In this document: piece after piece, positions 9,820 to 20,046 of the stretch
Numbering within the stretch: position 1 is the stretch's first letter
Layout: each line of letters begins with the position of its first letter
From: Nocardia arthritidis NBRC 100137
Lineage (GTDB): Bacteria > Actinomycetota > Actinomycetes > Mycobacteriales > Mycobacteriaceae
DNA length: 64,000 nucleotides
Direction: 5' to 3'
Assembly: GCF_001612765.1 (NCBI RefSeq)
Contig: NZ_BDBB01000013.1
Location: forward strand, 124,001-188,000
Program-made: the position numbers and the translations under genes
Notes under the pieces: model-generated
Seen by the model: the letters and a program-made list of their open reading frames with translations, nothing else
Database searches by the model: none
What the model was told of the DNA's origin: nothing

Positions 9820-10827
9820 TCACTCCGCCGACTTCGTCGCGGCGACGCGCGGCACCGCGCGGGCCGCCATCTCGCGTCCGGCATCCAGGTAGCTCATCGC
9901 GCCCCGGGAGCCTGGATCATAATCGAGCACCGTCATGCCGTAACCCGGCGCCTCGGACACCTTCACACTGCGCGGGATCACCGACCGCAGCACGACATCG
10001 CCGAAGTGCCCGCGGACCTCCTCGGCGACCTGGTCCGCCAACTTGGTCCGACCGTCGTACATCGTGAGGATCACCGTCGAGACGTGGAGTTCCGGATTCA
10101 GGTGCGCCTGCACCAGTCCGATATTGCGGAGCAATTGACCGACGCCCTCCAGGGCGTAGTACTCGCACTGGATCGGGATCAGCACCTCCTTCGCCGCGAC
10201 GAGAGCGTTCACCGTCAACAGACCCAAGGAAGGCGGGCAGTCGATCATCACGTAGTCGATGTCGTAACCGGCGATATTCGCCTCTTGGATTGCGGCTTTC
10301 AGCCGACCCTCCCTAGCCACCATCGACACGAGTTCGATCTCGGCGCCCGCCAGATCGATGGTCGCGGGGATGCACAGGAGACGCTCACTGTGCGGACTCG
10401 TCTGGATTGCATCCCTCACCGAGACCTCGCCGATGAGCAACTCGTAGCTGGAGGGGACGCCCGAATGGTGCTCAATACCCAGGGCCGTGCTGGCGTTGCC
10501 CTGTGGGTCGAGATCGATCACGAGAACCGTCATCCCCTGATGCGCCAGGGCAGCCGCCAGATTCACGGTGGTGGTCGTCTTCCCGACCCCGCCCTTCTGA
10601 TTGGCGATCGTGATGATGCGTTGCTCGTGCGGTTTCGGCACAGTCACCTTTCCTGGATGGAGGACCTGACTTGCACGTTGCGCTTCGGCAGCTATCGGGG
10701 TCTCACTGGGGGAGATGTGCCCGAACGGCGTATTTCCGAATGCCTCCGCGTCGAAATTGCTGGAGTCCAGCATCCCCGGCACGCGCGACGTTGTTTCCCG
10801 TGAAACATTCGCCGGACCGCTCGACAT
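9820..10827 (-). CDS. parA: Chromosome partitioning ATPase ParA
   Basis: A 335-residue Walker-type ATPase that moves ParB-parS complexes. The deviant Walker A motif [12 protein letters not shown], the A' segment [10 protein letters not shown] and Walker B (IDCPPSLG) are present. About 65 residues precede the ATPase core. The first codons ([12 protein letters not shown]) contain a parS-like palindrome, so the coding start doubles as a ParB site. It is the upstream partner of parB and lies beyond a 2.7-kb gap from rsmG. Confidence 0.97.
   Translation of the reverse strand: MSSGPANVSRETTSRVPGMLDSSNFDAEAFGNTPFGHISPSETPIAAEAQRASQVLHPGKVTVPKPHEQRIITIANQKGGVGKTTTTVNLAAALAHQGMTVLVIDLDPQGNASTALGIEHHSGVPSSYELLIGEVSVRDAIQTSPHSERLLCIPATIDLAGAEIELVSMVAREGRLKAAIQEANIAGYDIDYVMIDCPPSLGLLTVNALVAAKEVLIPIQCEYYALEGVGQLLRNIGLVQAHLNPELHVSTVILTMYDGRTKLADQVAEEVRGHFGDVVLRSVIPRSVKVSEAPGYGMTVLDYDPGSRGAMSYLDAGREMAARAVPRVAATKSAE
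10792..10807. promoter_or_regulatory. parS site inside the parA N-terminal codons
   Basis: TGTTTCCCGTGAAACA differs from the universal parS consensus TGTTTCACGTGAAACA at one base. It lies within codons 7-12 of parA. Confidence 0.85.
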
Positions 10828-11116
10828 AGACAGCTCCTAACCCGAGAAACTTCAGAACACGTACGCGCGATTGGACGGATCGGCGCCGTGCCAGCAACAG
10901 CCTTTGTCGGATCGAACACGATGCACAACCGGGTCCGCAGCGCCCGATCGACCGAGCGGAGCTCCTCGCCGCTGTGACAATCAGATCCCTCCGTGGCACC
11001 TACGCTCACGCCCGACGGACACTAGCTTGCCAGCACTGAGCGGTTTAAGAAAGCTGAATCGCGGCGAGGCGCAGAGCGACACGCAAATCCGCACGAAATC
11101 ACTCCGCCACGCCCGC

Positions 11117-11132
11117 TGTTTCACATGAAACA
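11117..11132. promoter_or_regulatory. parS site
   Basis: TGTTTCACATGAAACA has one mismatch to the parS consensus. It is intergenic, upstream of parA. Confidence 0.85.
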
Positions 11133-11671
11133 TTGGCCGCGAACCAGTGGGCGGGTCGGTTCGACCGGACGTGGCGGACTGAGGACGGAGGACGGATCCA
11201 GAGGACCGGACAGCTGGGTCGCAGCGTCGGTTTGGCCGGCCCGCTTCCGGTCGTCTCACCCCAGCATTGTCCGTCCAGCGGATGTTTCTTCGTTCCTTCG
11301 ATGGCCTTGCCTGGTCACGAATGCGGCGAGGTCCGACGAGGTGAGGGATTGCAGTCGGCCGAATGCGATCACGGACAGGCGATCCCGCCAGATCCTGGGG
11401 AGCGCATCGGCATGGGGTACATGAATAGCGGGCGCGTCATGCCGCGGCTGGTGAGCGAAAGCGGTCGAGCGTTTCAGTGCGCACCGCAGTAGGCCACCGG
11501 TGTTCCGCTTTGGGATGCGGCAGCGATCGAGCGTGGGGCAGAGGCGGACAAGCGCGCCGCCGGAAGGCTGGAGCACAGGAAGCGGCAGCTCCGATGGAAA
11601 GAGCGGCTGACGACCCGGTTGAAGGGAGTACCAGCCAGTTGACGCCTCGGTCTGTTCAGCACCGCAGCCGA

Positions 11672-11687
11672 TGTTTCACGTGAATCA
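11672..11687. promoter_or_regulatory. parS site
   Basis: TGTTTCACGTGAATCA has one mismatch to the parS consensus. It lies about 540 bases from the site at 11117. Confidence 0.85.
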
Positions 11688-11927
11688 TCCTGTGCCGCAA
11701 CCTCCACGCAAGACGGCCCACAACCCCCGCCACTCGATGAACTGGTCGCACCCCCTGCATACAACCACTTCTCCAGCGCGTGAGCGTTTCGCCCATTGAA
11801 GGGAAACCTCCTCGGGCCCAACAGCCTGCCCGCTTCGGGCACTTGCTATTCGGTGTCGCAGCCGCATCATGCTCCGTGCCGTATTACCACGATCCGTCAA
11901 TCGGTGACCCTCCAAACTCACTGCCCT

Positions 11928-12600
11928 TCGGCCTACGCGCTCCGCCCTTTCGCACCTTGTTCGTGATGTGTGCCCTTCACGTGTGCGCGCTCTTCGCCTT
12001 CTGTGATCTCTGTTCGCACGCACTCTCGGTTGTCGCGCTCTCCCACCCTTCCGCGCCCTTCACCCCTCCGCGCGCTCAGTCTTGCGCGTTCCTCGGCTCT
12101 TCCGGTGCCCACCGCTCGTCCGCGCCCACCGCTCGTCCGCGCCCCGCGGTTCTCGCGCCCTCCCGCCCATTCGCGCCCACCGCCCTTCCGTGCGCTCAGT
12201 TCCTTGGCTCTCCCCGCCCTCCCCCCCCTTCCGCACGCTCAGTTCTTGCGCGCACCCTCGCCTTCGTGCCCTCCACCTTCGTGTGCGCCCTCCACCTTCG
12301 TGTGCGCCCTCTGCCTTCACGCCTGCATTCCGCCCGTCCGTACACATCTTCTGCGTGGCGCACCCCGCCCCTTCTGTTTCGGTGCGCCCGTACCTTTGCG
12401 CGCTTCGCTCTCCTGCTCGCCCCGAACTCCCTCGACAATCCACCCGGCTGTCGCTATTCGCGCGTTCCGCTCATTGGCGCCGCTGCACACATCCGCTCCG
12501 CCGCGCGCTCACTTTCGCCTGCGCGCACCCACCTCCGCGGCGCGTGCTGACCCCCTCCGCGTGTACTCGCCTCGTCTGTACGCTTGCACCCCCGCCGCGC
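11928..12600. repeat. Pyrimidine-biased, repeat-rich segment
   Basis: The + strand is dominated by C and T with very few A (line 12181-12240 has about three A in 60 bases). Degenerate short motifs recur: CGCCCACCGCTCGTC twice near 12.11-12.14 kb, CCTCCACCTTCGTGTGCGC twice near 12.27-12.31 kb, and CGCTCAGTTC/TTG-type words. Translations are low-complexity Arg/Pro/Ser/Ala without a credible start. It is flanked by parS sites. I read it as non-coding, with unknown function. Confidence 0.7.
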
Positions 12601-13015
12601 AGCATGTCTGTCGTTGGCGCGAACCAAGACCGGGGCGCAATAGGGACGGCTCGAGGCGTAACTCAATACTCGATCGTTTCTGCTCAGCAGCCCGGCATGA
12701 CACGAGTGTGCTGTCCAGATACTCAACGGACTGGCTTGGCCTTCCGGACCACAAGGCACACGCGGTCACGCCCGGCTAACCCTGTCTGCAAGTGAGTGCC
12801 AAAAGATTGGTTCGCACAGCGCTCCTGGAAGCAGGGCCTCTCGTCGCACCGCGAGTTCAAGCGGCGCAGAGGACTCCCTTAACCGTCGCGCGGTGGAATT
12901 GATCGCATCGGCCGCTATCAGCGCCCGAACCGCCCGCCGAAGACGATCCTTCCGGCCTCACCCGACTGGAGCGGCTGCAAAGTTCACACTTCATGTCCAG
13001 GCAAGGAATCGACTG

Positions 13016-13031
13016 CGATTCACGTGAAACA
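13016..13031. promoter_or_regulatory. parS-like site
   Basis: CGATTCACGTGAAACA keeps the TTCACGTGAA core and differs from consensus at two outer bases. Confidence 0.75.
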
Positions 13032-13077
13032 TTGGGATGGTCGAGCGCGCTGGCCGTGCATCACGGTGTCGCGGCTC

Positions 13078-13093
13078 CGATTCACGTGAAACA
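13078..13093. promoter_or_regulatory. parS-like site (same sequence as at 13016)
   Basis: The 16-base sequence is identical to that at 13016, 62 bases away, giving a directly repeated pair of ParB sites. Confidence 0.75.
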
Positions 13094-13500
13094 TTCGGAG
13101 GTAGTGGCGCTTCGACTCGACGTCGCCCAGTCTGCGAGGAGACCTCGCTACTGCCTCGGATAGTTCCGCTTGATCGGCGCGCCGCCGGACGCGGTCCTGC
13201 TGCCGTCTTCGCTCCAGTGACCGGGCTGGTGTCCTCCGTGTGGCCGCGGCAGCGTTCCGACGGCGCGCAGCACTGGCTGTTCGAGCCCGCAGGTAATCCA
13301 CCGCGTCGAACTCGACCCGGACAACGCGCGAATGCTGGGCTCGCACGGATCTGCAGCCGGACAGCTTGGCACGCTCTGGGTGATGTTTCCGCGGCCGAGG
13401 GTGACCGTGGTCGCCGGGACGAAACAACTCCGCTTCGCCGCGCTCTACTCCACCATTTCGTCAAGGTGACGAAATGCACCCAGGCCCTAGGTCCAGCTAG

Positions 13501-13522
13501 GAAGCTTCGGCATCGAAGCTTC
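13501..13522 (-). terminator. Hairpin at the end of rsmG
   Basis: GAAGCTTCG and CGAAGCTTC form a perfect 9-bp stem with a 4-base loop just after the rsmG stop codon on the - strand. There is no T-tract. It may end the rpmH-rsmG transcript before the 2.7-kb gap. Confidence 0.45.
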
Positions 13523-14313
13523 TACTTGGCCTTGCGCGCCGCACGCTTGCGTCTGCGCTCCGTCGTCGCCGTCCGCCCTGCCTTAGCTCCACGCTCGACC
13601 GCTCGTTCTGCCCGCCGCAGGGAACTGCGCTCGGCGCGAGGGAGCCGCTCGGCGCTGATCACCATGGTGGGTGTGGCCACGAGGCCGACACCGCATTGCA
13701 GCACGACCGCATTGCCGGCTCCGGCTTTCGCCATCGCGGCGCCATCGCGTTCCAGTTCTTCTGCTGCGCTGGAGCCCTTGAGTGCGAGCATGTGCCCGTG
13801 GTCGCGCAGGAGGGGGAGTGACCACTGAGCGAGTTTGCCGAGCGGGGCTACCGCGCGAGACGTGACAACGTCCGCGCCGCCGGCTTCTTTCATCACGCCG
13901 GACTGTTCGGCCCGGCCTCGCACCACGGTTACATCCAAGTCCACCGATTCGATGAACTCGCTCAGAAAGACGGTTCGACGCAGCAGTGGTTCGACCAGGG
14001 TGATCCGCAGGTCCGGCCGCGCGATCGCAAGCGGGATACCGGGCAGGCCGGCACCACTGCCGATGTCGACCACGGAGGCTCCCTCGGCGATCAACTCTCC
14101 GAGGACTGCACAGTTGAGGATGTGGCGATCCCAGAGGCGGGGTACTTCGCGTGGGCCGATCAGGCCGCGCTCCACGCCCGCGGTCGCGAGCGCTGTGCAA
14201 TATCGACGCGCGAGATCGAGTCGGTCGCCGAAGACGGTGGCCGCCGACGCGGGTGGCTCCAGCTCCGCGGGTACCGCGGCGGCTCCACCGAGATCTCGTT
14301 CCACGTGAAACAT
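13522..14313 (-). CDS. rsmG: 16S rRNA (guanine527-N7)-methyltransferase
   Basis: A 263-residue SAM-dependent methyltransferase that modifies G527 of 16S rRNA. The SAM motif [17 protein letters not shown], the upstream [11 protein letters not shown] signature and EPLLRR are visible. The C-terminus carries a long Lys/Arg-rich tail ([10 protein letters not shown]). The first codons (MFHVER) form a parS-like site. It is the last gene of the rpmH-rnpA-yidD-yidC-jag-rsmG series. Confidence 0.96.
   Translation of the reverse strand: MFHVERDLGGAAAVPAELEPPASAATVFGDRLDLARRYCTALATAGVERGLIGPREVPRLWDRHILNCAVLGELIAEGASVVDIGSGAGLPGIPLAIARPDLRITLVEPLLRRTVFLSEFIESVDLDVTVVRGRAEQSGVMKEAGGADVVTSRAVAPLGKLAQWSLPLLRDHGHMLALKGSSAAEELERDGAAMAKAGAGNAVVLQCGVGLVATPTMVISAERLPRAERSSLRRAERAVERGAKAGRTATTERRRKRAARKAK
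14297..14312. promoter_or_regulatory. parS-like site at the rsmG start codon
   Basis: CGTTCCACGTGAAACA has two mismatches to consensus, with the CACGTGAAACA half exact. It covers the first five codons of rsmG. Confidence 0.75.
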
Positions 14314-14454
14314 CCTTCCGAACTCGGGTCGATCTACGAGCGAGCAATCGGGCTCCGGACACGAACAAGGCCCCCGATCCGAAGACCAGAGGCCCTATCC
14401 AACCACTACCCGTCCGGGCCGCGAAACATGCCGCCCCCTTGGGGATGCCGCGAG

Positions 14455-15006
14455 TCAGCCTGGAACGACCACCACGTGCCGGTTCGGTTCCACGCCTTCG
14501 CTCTCGCTGCTGACGCCCTCCACCGCGGCCACCGCGTCGTGCACGATCTTGCGCTCGAACGGCGTCATGGGCGCCAGCGACTCCGGCTCGCCGGAGTCCA
14601 GCACTCGCTGCGCTGCGGCCGCACCGAGCTCGCTCAGTTCGGACCGCCGCTTGGCCCGCCAGCCTGCCACATCCAGCATCAGCCGGCTGCGCACTCCGGT
14701 CGCCTGCTGGACGGCGAGACGAGTCAGCTCCTGCAACGCGTCGAGCACCTCGCCGTTGCGTCCGACGAGCTTCGTCAGATCACGTCCGCCGTCGATGCTC
14801 ACTACGGCCCGGTCGCCTTCGACGTCGAGATCGATGTCGCCGTCGAAGTCCAGTACGTCGAGCAACTGCTCGAGGTAGTCGCCGGCGATCTCGCCTTCCT
14901 CGATGAGTGCTTCCTCGGCATCGGTCACGACATCGCCGGTGTCCGCCTCGGCGTTCGCCATCGTCGTCGCCACGGTGGCATCCCCTCCGTCGGTCTCAAC
15001 AGTCAT
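14455..15006 (-). CDS. jag: Jag/KhpB-type KH-R3H RNA-binding protein
   Basis: A 183-residue protein with an acidic N-terminal third, a KH-II domain (GGRDLTKLVGRNGEVLDAL) and a C-terminal R3H domain (RRSELSELG...MTPFERKIVHDAV). It is an RNA-binding partner encoded next to yidC in most bacteria and linked to cell-wall growth control. It lacks the N-terminal Jag domain of Firmicutes, which is usual in actinobacteria. The gene lies 111 bases downstream of yidC. Confidence 0.93.
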   Translation of the reverse strand: MTVETDGGDATVATTMANAEADTGDVVTDAEEALIEEGEIAGDYLEQLLDVLDFDGDIDLDVEGDRAVVSIDGGRDLTKLVGRNGEVLDALQELTRLAVQQATGVRSRLMLDVAGWRAKRRSELSELGAAAAQRVLDSGEPESLAPMTPFERKIVHDAVAAVEGVSSESEGVEPNRHVVVVPG

Positions 15007-15117
15007 TTGATTTCCTTCATCTGCTCATCGCGCGCGCCGGGCACTCGCCGCCGGGCGGTATTCGCGATCAAGGTTGCTCAGCGGTCGAGGTGGGCGGATC
15101 AGCCCACCGATCGGTCG

Positions 15118-16212
15118 TCAGCGCTTGCGCTTCTGATTCGCCCTACCCCGGTTGCCCGGCCGTTTCTGGCCGGCCGGTCGGCGTTGGCCCGCGGCCTGCT
15201 TCGACGGCTTCGCGGTGCCATTCGTCGATGCGACAGCAGTGTCCTCGTCCGACCCGGCGTCAGCCGCGGCGGCGGATGCCGGCTTCTTCTTCACGTTGAC
15301 CGGTTTGGCGCCGGGCTTCGGCGCGTTCTGCGCGCGCTGCTCCAGCTTCGCCTGCTTCTTGGCTTCTTCTTCTTTCGCCATGCGACCGAACACGAGGTGC
15401 TGCTGCCCATAGGTCCAGATGTTGTTGGAGACCCAGTACAGCAGGATGGCGATGGGCAGGAACGGGCCACCGACGAGCACGCCGAGGGGGAACACCCACA
15501 GCGCGAGCTTGTTCATCATTGCGGCCTGCGGATTGGCCGCGGCTTCCGGCGTCTGCCGCGCCACCGACGCGCGGGCGTTGAAGTGGGTCGCCAGACCGGC
15601 GATGACCATCAGGGGAATTGCGACGAGCGCGATGCTCAGCTTGCTCGGTACGCCGCCGTAGCTGGCGAATGCCTGCAGTTCGTTGACGGGTGTGGTGATG
15701 AACGCCGAGATCGGCGCACCGAAGATGCGGGCGCTCAGGAAGGACTGGACATCGGCCGCGCTGAAGACGTAGTTCGCAGTGTTCGCGTTCTGCTCCGGTG
15801 TCATCCCGAGCTGACCGAGGCCGTGGCCGGTCCGGTTGAACGAGCGAAGCACATGGAAGAGTCCGAGGAACACCGGGACCTGAGCGAGGATCGGCAGGCA
15901 ACCCATCAGCGGGTTGAAGCCGTTGTCCTTCTGCAGCTTCTGCATCTCGACCGCCATCTTCTGGCGGTCGTTCTTGTACTTCTTCTGCAACTCTTTGATC
16001 TGCGGCTGCAGTTCCTGCATCTGCTTGGTGGTGCGCACCTGCTTGACGAACGGCTTGTAGAGCACAAGGCGCAAGGTGAACACCAGGAACACCACGGCCA
16101 GCGCCCAGGTGAGACCGTTGTCCGCGCCGAACGCGAACCCGAAGACTCGATGCCAGAACCAGAGGATCCAGGACACCGGGTAATAAATGAAGTCGAGCAC
16201 GGCTCTATGCAC
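15118..16212 (-). CDS. yidC: Membrane protein insertase YidC
   Basis: A 364-residue insertase with an N-terminal helix ([17 protein letters not shown]), a charged cytoplasmic loop ([20 protein letters not shown]) and four further membrane segments ending in [14 protein letters not shown]. The tail is Lys/Ala/Pro-rich, suited to ribosome contact. It inserts and folds inner-membrane proteins. Its start overlaps the end of yidD by 8 bases. Confidence 0.96.
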   Translation of the reverse strand: MHRAVLDFIYYPVSWILWFWHRVFGFAFGADNGLTWALAVVFLVFTLRLVLYKPFVKQVRTTKQMQELQPQIKELQKKYKNDRQKMAVEMQKLQKDNGFNPLMGCLPILAQVPVFLGLFHVLRSFNRTGHGLGQLGMTPEQNANTANYVFSAADVQSFLSARIFGAPISAFITTPVNELQAFASYGGVPSKLSIALVAIPLMVIAGLATHFNARASVARQTPEAAANPQAAMMNKLALWVFPLGVLVGGPFLPIAILLYWVSNNIWTYGQQHLVFGRMAKEEEAKKQAKLEQRAQNAPKPGAKPVNVKKKPASAAAADAGSDEDTAVASTNGTAKPSKQAAGQRRPAGQKRPGNRGRANQKRKR

Positions 16213-16603
16213 TCCCGTCGTTCGTGTCGCCGATCACCGCGTGCGGCGATCCTTTACAAGCGTTCGGCTCCGACCGCGGTTCGGCGGGCAGGCTCGGTTC
16301 CTGCGTCGCCGCGTCGGTCGCTGCCCCGTCCGCCGGCTCGGCGCGGGATGTGCTCCGCTTCCGCTCCGGGACGGGGTCCCACCCACCAGGGTGCCAGGGC
16401 GCACATTTGGCCAAGCGCACGACCGTCAGTCCGAGCCCGATGAACAGGCCCCGAGTGCGCAGTGCGGTAACCGCGTACTCACTACAGGTCGGGGTGAAAC
16501 GGCACACCGGCATGCGGGTGGGGGAGACGTAGGTCCGATACAGCTCGATCGAAAAGATCAGCACGTTCACGGGCAGTCTGGCGATCTTCGCCCAAAGGCT
16601 CAT
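16205..16603 (-). CDS. yidD: Membrane protein insertion efficiency factor YidD
   Basis: A 132-residue member of the YidD family; the signature [19 protein letters not shown] and [13 protein letters not shown] is intact. It is thought to assist YidC. The ATG at 16603 overlaps the rnpA stop (ATGA). The C-terminal half is an extra charged tail beyond the ~75-residue core. RNase P protein, YidD and YidC are translationally coupled. Confidence 0.93.
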   Translation of the reverse strand: MSLWAKIARLPVNVLIFSIELYRTYVSPTRMPVCRFTPTCSEYAVTALRTRGLFIGLGLTVVRLAKCAPWHPGGWDPVPERKRSTSRAEPADGAATDAATQEPSLPAEPRSEPNACKGSPHAVIGDTNDGSA

Positions 16604-17031
16604 GCCTGGCCGCCCGTCGACACGCCCGTCTCGGCACCGAAGCCGAGCTTGCGCAGTGCGGTGCGCACCTGGCGCAGCAGGTCCTCCGACGAAGCCGTCG
16701 CGGCGCCCGGAAGCGCACGGATCACGACATCGGTCCCTGGCGGCAGTTCGTCGACCACCTGGGCGCACATATGACGCAGGCGGCGGGCAACGCGATGTCG
16801 AATCACCGCGTTGCCCACCGCCTTGCTGACGATCAACCCGAAGCGCGGCCCGCCTACGCGGACCAGCAGGTCGTCCGGGACCTGATCATGTCGTCCATTC
16901 GCGCCCACAACTCCGTCATACCCGTGTGCGAGCGCATGCACGACCAGATCACGCCTCCCGATTCGCTGGCCGCGGCGCACCGTCCGGGAGAAGTCGGCAC
17001 GATGATGCAACCGATACGGCTCAGGCAACAC
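16600..17031 (-). CDS. rnpA: Ribonuclease P protein component
   Basis: A 143-residue RnpA. The N-terminal LPEPYRLHHRADFSRTVRRG and the RNR-like motif NAVIRHRVARRLRH are diagnostic; the family consensus RNRxKR is here IRHRVAR, a mild divergence. It is the protein cofactor for 5' maturation of tRNAs. It follows rpmH by 21 bases and overlaps yidD by 4. The central loop (VVGANGRHDQVPDD) is longer than in E. coli. Confidence 0.95.
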   Translation of the reverse strand: MLPEPYRLHHRADFSRTVRRGQRIGRRDLVVHALAHGYDGVVGANGRHDQVPDDLLVRVGGPRFGLIVSKAVGNAVIRHRVARRLRHMCAQVVDELPPGTDVVIRALPGAATASSEDLLRQVRTALRKLGFGAETGVSTGGQA

Positions 17032-17052
17032 CCGAGCGTCCGAGAGCGAGGA

Positions 17053-17196
17053 TCAGGCAGTGAGGGAGGCGCGGCCCTTACGGCGACGCGCCGAGACGAT
17101 GGCGCGACCCGCACGGGTGCGCATCCGGAGGCGGAAGCCGTGAACCCGCGCCCGACGACGGTTGTTCGGCTGGAACGTCCGCTTGCCCTTGGCCAC
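17053..17196 (-). CDS. rpmH: 50S ribosomal protein L34
   Basis: A 47-residue very basic protein beginning [20 protein letters not shown], the classical L34 sequence, and ending in [10 protein letters not shown]. The start is GTG at 17196 with GGAGTG seven to eight bases upstream. It heads the - strand operon diverging from dnaA. Confidence 0.98.
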   Translation of the reverse strand: MAKGKRTFQPNNRRRARVHGFRLRMRTRAGRAIVSARRRKGRASLTA

Positions 17197-17831
17197 GGTC
17201 AACACTCCTCGAGTAGGCGGGCACCAGGTGGTGCCCGAAGCTTGTCGGTGATACGTGTATTGCGCGAATGAATCGCAGGTCTGGTCATCATCGGCGCGCG
17301 TCGGTCCTGGCGCACAGTCGGTCGATCCACGACCTAAACGCGGTCAGCACAAGACCGCCACCGCACCAAGGGGTGACTGTACGAGGGTACTGACCGGTCC
17401 GGGACGGGTCAAACTCGCCCCCCTCTTTCCCCGGCCCCGGCGACCAGGGGTAATCAGTCGTCTGGAGTCAGACGTTCCGGCCATTCCGTGAGTTCGTCCA
17501 CACCCCTAGCCATCGCGTAGCTCTGGCCACTAAGGTACGTAGCCAGACGATTGCTGCAGAACCGCAGGTCGCAGCGTTGCCTTTTCCGCGCATGCGCGCG
17601 ATTCACAGCTCTCCAGGGTTCTCCACATCTGTGGATAATTGTGTGGAAAGACCCCTGGAGTGGCATATTCGTAGGGCCGACGGTGCCCAAGCCGCTGTCC
17701 TGATGGGGGACCCGGACAGCGTCCGAACCGGTTACGGACGTACGCAGGATCACGGGGCCACCCCCGAGCATCACACTCCGCGCGTGCACCGGCCGTCTGC
17801 TCCTATCGACCTACTCCGGGGAGGAAACTGC
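17197..17831. other. rpmH-dnaA divergent intergenic region
   Basis: This 635-base stretch holds the divergent promoters of rpmH and dnaA and one perfect DnaA box (17630). No gene is seen. The open frame running into dnaA from 17577 has no homolog-like sequence and is read as leader. GGGGAGGAAACTGC before ATG 17832 supplies the dnaA ribosome binding site. Confidence 0.7.
17630..17638 (-). promoter_or_regulatory. DnaA box upstream of dnaA
   Basis: TGTGGATAA is the exact reverse complement of TTATCCACA, about 195 bases before the dnaA start. It probably mediates autoregulation or belongs to an upstream origin half. Confidence 0.75.
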
Positions 17832-19772
17832 ATGGACGACGAGCAGAACGTGCTGGCCACCGTATGGCCCGAGGTGGTCAGCGAGCTGACCACCGGATCG
17901 CCGGACGGCGCCATCCCTCCGGTCACCCGGGCACAGCAGGCCTGGCTGAAACTGGTCAAGCCGTTGACGGTCGCACAGGGGTTCGCCCTGCTCTCCGTGC
18001 CCTCGTCGCTGGCCCAGGAGGCCATCGAGCGCGATCTGCGCGAGCCCATCCTCCGTTCCCTCGGCCGCAGGCTCGGCCCCCAGGTGGAAGGACTCGGCGT
18101 CCGCATCGCCGCCCCGACCACCCCGACCGTCGACCGCCAGAGCAACACCCCACGGCACGCGCGGATGACGAGCAGGCCCGAGCGCCCACGAGAAGGCCGG
18201 GCTCCCGCCGCCTACCCGGGTTCGGAATTCCCCGGCCGCGACGCATACCCGGGGCCGCGTTATGCACAACCCGCCGCCGACTTCCCCGCGGCGTCTTCGT
18301 ACAACGACGGCTCCGACTACCCGGGCGCCGACTACGGTCAGGACTTCGCTCCGCCGGAGGAGTACCGCCAGCCGGAGTACGCCCACACCGACTATCCACA
18401 GCACGGTGAGTACTCCACGACGGCCGAGCTGCCGATGATGTCCGGGCCGGAGGTCGCACCGCGCCGCGAACCCGGACTTCCACCGCGCCGGGAGCCTTCG
18501 ATCCCGCCGGGGCAGGAGTCGCTGTTCAACCCCGAACCGTCGCCGGGCAGCGCGCGCGGCCCGCTCCGTGCACCGCTGCGCGAGACCACCGACGACGACA
18601 CGGGATTGGCGCACGATCCGGTACGTGAGCCGGTCACCGAACGCCCGCGCGGCGATCACGACGACGAGCCCGTGGTGAACGTCCGCAACTCGTGGCCGAC
18701 CTACTTCGCCAAGTCACAGGAATCGCCCGCTCCGTCGACGTCCTCGGCCAGCCTGAACGCGAAGTACACCTTCGAAACCTTCGTCATCGGCGCGTCCAAC
18801 CGCTTCGCGCATGCGGCGGCCGTCGCCATCGCCGAAGCTCCCGCCCGCGCCTACAACCCGTTGTTCGTCTGGGGCGCCTCGGGATTGGGCAAGACACACC
18901 TGCTGCACGCGGCGGGCCATTACGCGCAGCGTCTCTTCCCGGGCATGCGGGTCAAGTACGTGTCGACCGAAGAGTTCACCAACGACTTCATCAACAGCCT
19001 GCGCGACGACCGCAAGGTCGCGTTCAAGCGCCGTTACCGCGAGACCGACATCCTGCTGGTCGACGACATCCAGTTCATCGAGGGCAAGGAAGGCATCCAA
19101 GAGGAGTTCTTCCACACCTTCAACACGCTGCACAACGCGAACAAACAGATCGTGGTCTCCTCGGATCGTCCCCCCAAGCAGCTGGCCACGCTGGAGGAGC
19201 GGCTGCGGACGCGGTTCGAATGGGGACTGATCACCGATGTGCAGCCGCCGGAGCTGGAGACGCGCATCGCCATCCTGCGCAAGAAGGCGCGCATGGACCG
19301 GCTCGATGTGCCGCACGACGTGCTGGAGTTGATCGCCAGCCGGGTGGAGCGCAACATTCGCGAGCTGGAGGGCGCGCTGATCCGGGTGACCGCGTTCGCC
19401 TCGTTGAACGGCCAGCCGCTGGATCTTCCGCTGGCCGAGGTGGTGCTGCGCGACCTGATGCCGGACACCGCCGCGCTGGAGATCAACGCGGCCACGATCA
19501 TGGCCGTCACGGCGGAGTACTTCAACACCACGTTGGAAGAGCTCACCGGTCCCGGCAAGGCTCGCCCGCTGGCCCAGGCCAGGCAGATCGCCATGTATCT
19601 GTGCCGAGAGCTGACCGACCTGTCTTTGCCGAAGATCGGTCAGGCGTTCGGCCGCGACCACACCACGGTGATGTACGCGGAGAAAAAGGTACGCAAGGAG
19701 ATGACCGAGCGGCGCCGCGTCTACGACCAGGTGCAGGAACTCACAGCCCGGATCAAGCAGCGCTCTCGCTGA
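17832..19772 (+). CDS. dnaA: Chromosomal replication initiator DnaA
   Basis: A 646-residue initiator. Domain I covers roughly residues 1-90. Domain II is an exceptionally long linker rich in Pro, Tyr, Arg and Glu (about 100-310). Domain III is the AAA+ ATPase with Walker [10 protein letters not shown] and Walker B LLVDDIQF. Domain IV has the DNA-binding signature [14 protein letters not shown]. coli DnaA has 467 residues; long linkers are known in Nocardia and Streptomyces. It binds DnaA boxes in oriC directly downstream. Confidence 0.98.
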   Translation: MDDEQNVLATVWPEVVSELTTGSPDGAIPPVTRAQQAWLKLVKPLTVAQGFALLSVPSSLAQEAIERDLREPILRSLGRRLGPQVEGLGVRIAAPTTPTVDRQSNTPRHARMTSRPERPREGRAPAAYPGSEFPGRDAYPGPRYAQPAADFPAASSYNDGSDYPGADYGQDFAPPEEYRQPEYAHTDYPQHGEYSTTAELPMMSGPEVAPRREPGLPPRREPSIPPGQESLFNPEPSPGSARGPLRAPLRETTDDDTGLAHDPVREPVTERPRGDHDDEPVVNVRNSWPTYFAKSQESPAPSTSSASLNAKYTFETFVIGASNRFAHAAAVAIAEAPARAYNPLFVWGASGLGKTHLLHAAGHYAQRLFPGMRVKYVSTEEFTNDFINSLRDDRKVAFKRRYRETDILLVDDIQFIEGKEGIQEEFFHTFNTLHNANKQIVVSSDRPPKQLATLEERLRTRFEWGLITDVQPPELETRIAILRKKARMDRLDVPHDVLELIASRVERNIRELEGALIRVTAFASLNGQPLDLPLAEVVLRDLMPDTAALEINAATIMAVTAEYFNTTLEELTGPGKARPLAQARQIAMYLCRELTDLSLPKIGQAFGRDHTTVMYAEKKVRKEMTERRRVYDQVQELTARIKQRSR

Positions 19773-19788
19773 GCGGCATCCACACCCA

Positions 19789-19821
19789 AGCACCGCCCCT
19801 GACCTGGGGCGGTGCTTTTTT
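19789..19821 (+). terminator. Rho-independent terminator of dnaA
   Basis: AGCACCGCCCC and GGGGCGGTGCT form a perfect 11-bp stem followed by six T, 17 bases after the dnaA stop. Confidence 0.93.
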
Positions 19822-19826
19822 GTAGG

Positions 19827-19870
19827 TTGTGGATTCCTCGAGGAATTCTTGTGGAGTCCTCGAGGAATCC
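19827..19870. repeat. oriC iteron pair 1 (two 22-bp units)
   Basis: Two abutting 22-base units at 19827 and 19849 each read TTGTGGA, one variable base, the palindrome TCCTCGAGGA, then four bases of form ATYC. The first seven bases are most of a reversed DnaA box. Confidence 0.85.
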
Positions 19871-20002
19871 CCTGGTTTGTCCACCGATCCGCTAACAGGG
19901 CGCGGTGATCGCCTCCTCGAGTCCCCTCACAGGGCGAATTCCACAGTTTCCCCAGGCGTGCTTGCACACAGGGCCTGACCTCGGACCTGTCCGGATCGGA
20001 CC

Positions 20003-20046
20003 TTGTGGAATCCTCGAGGAGTCCGTGTGGAGTCCTCGAGGATTCC
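20003..20046. repeat. oriC iteron pair 2 (two 22-bp units)
   Basis: The same 22-base unit occurs twice in tandem at 20003 and 20025, with TTGTGGA and GTGTGGA heads, the identical TCCTCGAGGA palindrome and a final NTCC. Spacing and order match the pair at 19827. Confidence 0.85.

Larger units (their letters stand above)
10828..13521. other. 2.7-kb gene-free gap between parA and rsmG
   Basis: No reading frame in this stretch resembles a known protein. The longer open frames are Arg/Pro/Ser/Ala-rich translations of biased DNA with no plausible starts. The gap holds four parS-like sites (11117, 11672, 13016, 13078) and a strongly pyrimidine-biased segment (about 11.93-12.6 kb). In most relatives parA and rsmG are close together, so this is an enlarged centromere-like region. 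Confidence 0.7.

Noticed and set aside
11800..12700. Possible CRISPR array in the repeat-rich gap
   Set aside because: The repeats are degenerate, irregularly spaced and lack fixed spacer lengths; no cas genes are present.
12082..12795. 237-codon open frame in the parA-rsmG gap
   Set aside because: It is a translation of the pyrimidine-biased DNA; three frames are open at once and none has a ribosome site or family resemblance.
14122..16443. 773-codon open frame opposite jag and yidC
   Set aside because: It runs antisense through two well-recognised genes and has no domain.
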